Assembly: GCA_002507425.1 (NCBI GenBank) | Contig: DAZU01000007.1 | Span: forward strand, 7,674 to 17,025 | Direction: 5' to 3' | Length of the DNA stretch: 9,352 bases | Source: Euryarchaeota archaeon UBA53 | Lineage (GTDB): Archaea > Thermoplasmatota > Poseidoniia > Poseidoniales > Poseidoniaceae | Shown here: piece by piece, positions 6,999 to 9,352 of the stretch | Numbering within the stretch: the first letter of the stretch is position 1 | Layout: each line of letters opens with the position of its first letter | The notes under the pieces: model-generated | Database searches by the model: none | The model's input: the letters and a program-made list of their open reading frames with translations, nothing else | Told to the model about the DNA's origin: nothing | Program-made: the position numbers and the translations under genes

Positions 6999-7586
6999 AT
7001 GAAGAGAAATAATCAAATTAAAAATAACGAACTAGGATCGATTGGTATTGGTGCAATGATTGTATTCATTGCGCTAATTTTAGTTGCAGCGGTTGCATCT
7101 GCTGTAATTATCCAAACCGGTGAGAAATTACAACAGAACGCACAACAATCAGGTAGCGATACACAGCAAGAAATATCTGGTAAGATATCGGTCAATTCGG
7201 TATTTGTATTCGATCCTGATGACTCATACCTACTTTACTTTGAGACCGCACCCGGTTCAGAAGTTATAACAGCAGAGAATGTTCAATTCCAGCTGACATG
7301 CGAGGATACCAATGGAAACTACGAATATGTTTCAGGCGATTTCACAAATGCAGATGATGTTGACGATGTTGGCGATGGAAATGGTGACGGACCAGTGGAC
7401 AATTTACTTCCTGGTGTAAGTTACTCATTTGTTATGGATGCTGACACAGCAGCTACTGCATCTTGCGACGCATTGAGTGTTGGTGTAAACGGAGATGTTA
7501 CTCTATGGATACACGTAGAAGGCGGTGGGTCCACTTACGAGACACTTTACCTTTCAGACACCACCAGAGGAACCCTTGTTATCTGA
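6999..7586 (+). CDS. flaB: Archaellin 2 (FlaB/ArlB) with a calcium-loop-like insertion
   Basis: This is the second filament subunit, 195 residues before processing. The start is set by GAGGTGAT overlapping the stop of archaellin 1. The leader MKRNNQIKNNELG is followed by the same hydrophobic helix as archaellin 1, with predicted cleavage after G13 and L rather than a basic residue at -2. Residues 13-64 are identical to archaellin 1. The outer domain then diverges but keeps the APGSE motif, two cysteines (101 and 156), GGGSTYETL and the RGxxxx end. About residues 115-135 hold an acidic insertion missing from archaellin 1; its core DGNGDGPVD (126-134) matches the D-x-N-x-D-G-x-V-D loop of EF-hand/dockerin-type calcium sites. 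Sequence 3' of the gene forms a strong hairpin. It could be a second major filament protein or a minor, specialised one; the sequence does not decide. Confidence 0.96.
   Translation: MKRNNQIKNNELGSIGIGAMIVFIALILVAAVASAVIIQTGEKLQQNAQQSGSDTQQEISGKISVNSVFVFDPDDSYLLYFETAPGSEVITAENVQFQLTCEDTNGNYEYVSGDFTNADDVDDVGDGNGDGPVDNLLPGVSYSFVMDADTAATASCDALSVGVNGDVTLWIHVEGGGSTYETLYLSDTTRGTLVI
7035..7190 (+). repeat. Archaellin N-terminal duplication, copy 2
   Basis: This is the partner of 6456-6611: identical 52-residue product, with roughly half of the codons changed synonymously. It prefers A/T-ending codons (for example TTA and CAA in place of CTG and CAG). Confidence 0.9.
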
Positions 7587-7593
7587 TTCGGTC

Positions 7594-7631
7594 TGAACCC
7601 CAATTTTAACTTCAAAAGTTAATGGGGTTCA
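7594..7631 (+). terminator. Strong intergenic hairpin after the archaellin genes
   Basis: GAACCCCA (7595-7602) pairs with TGGGGTTC (7623-7630), and TTAACTT (7606-7612) pairs with AAGTTAA (7616-7622). That leaves a three-base loop CAA and a three-base ATT bulge; T7594-A7631 adds a further pair. It begins 8 bases after the archaellin 2 stop and ends before the GGAGGT site of the next gene. There is no T-run after it, so partial termination, RNA processing or 3'-end protection of abundant archaellin mRNA is more likely than full termination, because the operon continues. The function is inferred. Confidence 0.6.
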
Positions 7632-7653
7632 ACTAGAATCAGGAGGTACTGAT

Positions 7654-8460
7654 ATGGCTTGGCCATTCGGTAATAACGAAAAAACCGGGGAAACCCAAAG
7701 TCCTCTATCTGAGGAACGTTTGCGGGTAATGTCCAACATTGCAGTCGAACAAGTTCCTGTTCCCGAACAGGGCCAATTGACTGAAGAGGACGCTTGGACT
7801 ATTTCTCCAGGCCCTACTCGTGCAAGGCTGAACAGCACTGGCTCTATACCAACAGCAGGTGTGTTGCCTGCTTCTCAGGTCCAAGCCAATCTAGATACAT
7901 CTGGGTTAGAAAGATTGATTTCAAACCGATTAGACCTAGTTGATGATGTTTTGAGGAAGGTTGAGACTAGTATTGAGCATAATGTTGTTACTATGCCTAG
8001 CGTTGAAGAAACTTCCATCGAGGCAGATCATGAAGCAGGTGATGTCATAATCACAGCATCGGGCGAGGTTATTTCAGATGCCTCTGAGAGGTTGATGACT
8101 GAAGACTCAGCACCATTGCTGGAACTATATGAGGCACAAGCGTTAGCATCTAATCCGTTCTTAGTGGCACCAGCCCACTTGGGAGATGGTGCGGATGGAA
8201 CTGTTGGAGCACCGACAGTTGCTGCTCTTTTGTTGGATAATTTATCTGGTATGGCAGCAGTCTCTTTCACTCAAAAAGCTATGAGTTCTGGTATGTTGAG
8301 TGCAGAGGAAGGACAGCAATTACTAGCGATTGTTCAAATGGCTGCTCCCGGGGATACTGAGAGTGCGCTTGAAGATCATTTAGCGCACAGGGAATTGCTT
8401 ACATTTTCAGCCATGATTTCCAACTGGCGCAGAGCAAGAGCATTAAGAGGAGATGAATAA
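7654..8460 (+). CDS. Acidic cytosolic protein in the FlaD/E (ArlD/E) position
   Basis: The 268-residue product has no signal peptide or membrane segment. GGAGGT (7642-7647) six bases upstream fixes the start. About residues 1-75 are low-complexity, Pro/Glu/Gln/Thr-rich and probably disordered. Residues 80-112 form an amphipathic helix (LERLISNRLDLVDDVLRKVE). After a variable linker, a helical C-terminal domain of about 110 residues begins near ASNPFLVAPAHLG. It contains TVAALLLDNLSGMAAVSF and a 'SSGMLSAEEGQQLL' turn that vaguely recalls the 'GWIS..' region of FlaD/E proteins, and it ends with a basic NWRRARALR helix. In euryarchaeal archaellum operons, FlaC/D/E proteins encoded between the archaellins and FlaF form the switch and cytosolic ring and receive CheF signals. 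The assignment here rests mainly on position and general architecture; similarity to known FlaD/E is weak by eye. The stop abuts the flaF start directly. Confidence 0.88.
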   Translation: MAWPFGNNEKTGETQSPLSEERLRVMSNIAVEQVPVPEQGQLTEEDAWTISPGPTRARLNSTGSIPTAGVLPASQVQANLDTSGLERLISNRLDLVDDVLRKVETSIEHNVVTMPSVEETSIEADHEAGDVIITASGEVISDASERLMTEDSAPLLELYEAQALASNPFLVAPAHLGDGADGTVGAPTVAALLLDNLSGMAAVSFTQKAMSSGMLSAEEGQQLLAIVQMAAPGDTESALEDHLAHRELLTFSAMISNWRRARALRGDE

Positions 8461-9102
8461 ATGGGGAGCGTTGCAGTTGGAGCGATGGTGGTTGGGACAT
8501 CATTGCTAGTAGTTTTCGCATTAGCGATGGCTACACTCGAATCGCAAGTGGAAGATTCCATTGCTCAGATTGAGGCAACTGCAGAACCTATTGCAAAATT
8601 CTCTATTCAAAATGCTAACAATGTTGATGGTGCGGTGGTTTCTTTCACCATAAATGACGGAGGAACAGGATACTCTCCTGGCCAAGTCGAAATTAATGGA
8701 AGTGCTGGCTCGTTCCTTGCAAACCTACAAATCTCGGGAGGTATAGTAACTGGACTTGAAGTCCTAAATTACGGATCATCATATCTCTACAATCCCTCAC
8801 TGTATTTCCTTGAGGTTGTAGGTCCTAACACTGGAACTAATCTGAGTATATCTGTGACCATCGGAAAATTAGTTTTCGCTAATATCACAAATGATGGCTC
8901 GACAGACATTAACACAGACTTCTCATGGCTTTTCATTGATTCTAATGCACCGATTAATTTGTCATCAGGAATTACTGGTTACTCACCAGATACCATATTT
9001 CCAGGTGAAACTTTCGAATTTATCCATGATAATTCCAATTCTACTGCCACTAGAGTAGCGTTGACAATTGATGGCAGGACGATAGCGGCGTCTGTAAACT
9101 GA
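8461..9102 (+). CDS. flaF: FlaF (ArlF), archaellum stator-like protein, with inserted beta module
   Basis: In characterised archaea ArlF sits outside the membrane with ArlG and binds the S-layer, anchoring the motor. This 213-residue protein has one uncleaved N-terminal membrane helix (about residues 4-26) directly after MGS, then a short linker. Its C-terminal part (about 134-213: KLVFANITNDGSTDINTDFS, a Phe-Pro-Gly-Glu turn, then VALTIDGR) fits the ArlF beta-sandwich. Between them, residues about 58-133 are extra: GGTGYSPG...GGIVTGLEVLNYGSSYLYNP resembles the 'GGSGYT.P' beta repeats seen in phage and adhesin-like proteins. Typical ArlF proteins are shorter, which fits an insertion. Five N-x-S/T sequons (N79, N127, N141, N166, N193) suggest glycosylation. 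GAGGAGAT (8447-8454) lies six bases before the start, and the preceding TAA touches the ATG. Confidence 0.85.
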   Translation: MGSVAVGAMVVGTSLLVVFALAMATLESQVEDSIAQIEATAEPIAKFSIQNANNVDGAVVSFTINDGGTGYSPGQVEINGSAGSFLANLQISGGIVTGLEVLNYGSSYLYNPSLYFLEVVGPNTGTNLSISVTIGKLVFANITNDGSTDINTDFSWLFIDSNAPINLSSGITGYSPDTIFPGETFEFIHDNSNSTATRVALTIDGRTIAASVN

Positions 9103-9111
9103 GGTGTAAAT

Positions 9112-9352
9112 ATGGCAGATGGAGGCTCTAGCACAATGATACTCCTGGTTACTTCATTACTCATTAGCGGGATAGCCTCTGTTGTTCTGCTAGAATCATG
9201 GGGTGACGTAGCTGAAGCTGCAGGAAAAAACAATCAAGGTAAAGTTGCAGATGCTGAGACAGACGTCTCATTTAGTGGTGACAGAGGAAACGTTTTGCTC
9301 GATACATCTGGAGCTAATCAAGAAATAACACTGTATTTTCAAAATACAGGTA
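9112..9352 (+). CDS. flaG: FlaG (ArlG), 3'-truncated by the window end
   Basis: ArlG partners ArlF in the extracytoplasmic, stator-like part of the archaellum. Translation from the ATG at 9112 (GAGGTG, 9101-9106, five bases upstream) gives 80 codons before the window ends, with no stop. The protein begins MADGGSST, continues into a single hydrophobic helix (MILLVTSLLISGIASVVLLE, about residues 9-28), then a helical stalk (VAEAAGKNNQGKVADAETDV) and the first beta strands, with TLYFQNTG at the end. The last motif matches the 'tfYvkNTG' strand typical of FlaG. It starts 9 bp after the FlaF stop, the standard FlaF-FlaG order. The open end is due to the window limit, not a mutation. Confidence 0.85.
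   Translation, partial: MADGGSSTMILLVTSLLISGIASVVLLESWGDVAEAAGKNNQGKVADAETDVSFSGDRGNVLLDTSGANQEITLYFQNTG

Noticed and set aside
5850..8160. Shared NPFL tetrapeptide in the coiled-coil protein and in the FlaD/E-position protein
   Set aside because: Four residues without further alignable similarity around them are within chance expectation.
1..9352. tRNA, rRNA, CRISPR, insertion sequence or attachment site
   Set aside because: The window is almost fully occupied by coherent + strand genes, and no array, terminal repeat, transposase-like product or RNA-gene signature was found.

Overview
The window reads as the 5' half of an archaellum (archaeal flagellum) operon, preceded by an uncharacterised surface-protein module. 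Everything lies on the + strand. Coding density is nearly complete, base composition is moderately AT-rich, and each visible start has a strong GAGGT-type Shine-Dalgarno sequence. The gene order (two archaellins, a FlaD/E-position gene, FlaF, FlaG) is that of a euryarchaeal archaellum cluster. My best guess is a planktonic Marine Group II archaeon (Poseidoniales / Thermoplasmatota). That rests on the archaellin N-terminus, the acidic secreted proteins and the gene layout, not on a marker gene, so it is an inference.

Layout. 1-429: 3' part (or all) of a small helical cytosolic protein with a TerB-like look. 422-5392: a giant 1656-residue protein with a signal peptide, an ectodomain of about 1370 residues built from repeated Ig-like beta domains, five predicted membrane segments and an acidic cytosolic tail. 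5385-6350: a 321-residue cytosolic protein with an N-terminal coiled coil and a C-terminal beta-domain region. These three genes overlap one another by 8 bp. 6417-6989 and 6999-7586: two archaellins with class III signal peptides and an identical 52-residue N-terminal segment. 7594-7631: a strong intergenic hairpin. 7654-8460: an acidic cytosolic protein in the FlaD/E position. 8461-9102: FlaF with an unusual inserted beta module. 9112 to the window end: FlaG, cut off after 80 codons. FlaH, FlaI and FlaJ would be expected downstream.

How it may work. The archaellins form the filament. FlaF and FlaG (ArlF/ArlG) form the extracytoplasmic stator-like connection, and the FlaD/E-position protein would belong to the cytosolic motor ring or switch. 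The giant membrane protein and its coiled-coil neighbour are the undescribed part. Their translational coupling and their position directly before the archaellin genes suggest an accessory module, perhaps an envelope scaffold or anchor bridging outside and cytosol. That role is inferred from architecture and context only. No RNA genes, mobile elements or CRISPR arrays were seen, and there is no gene-free stretch over 300 bases.
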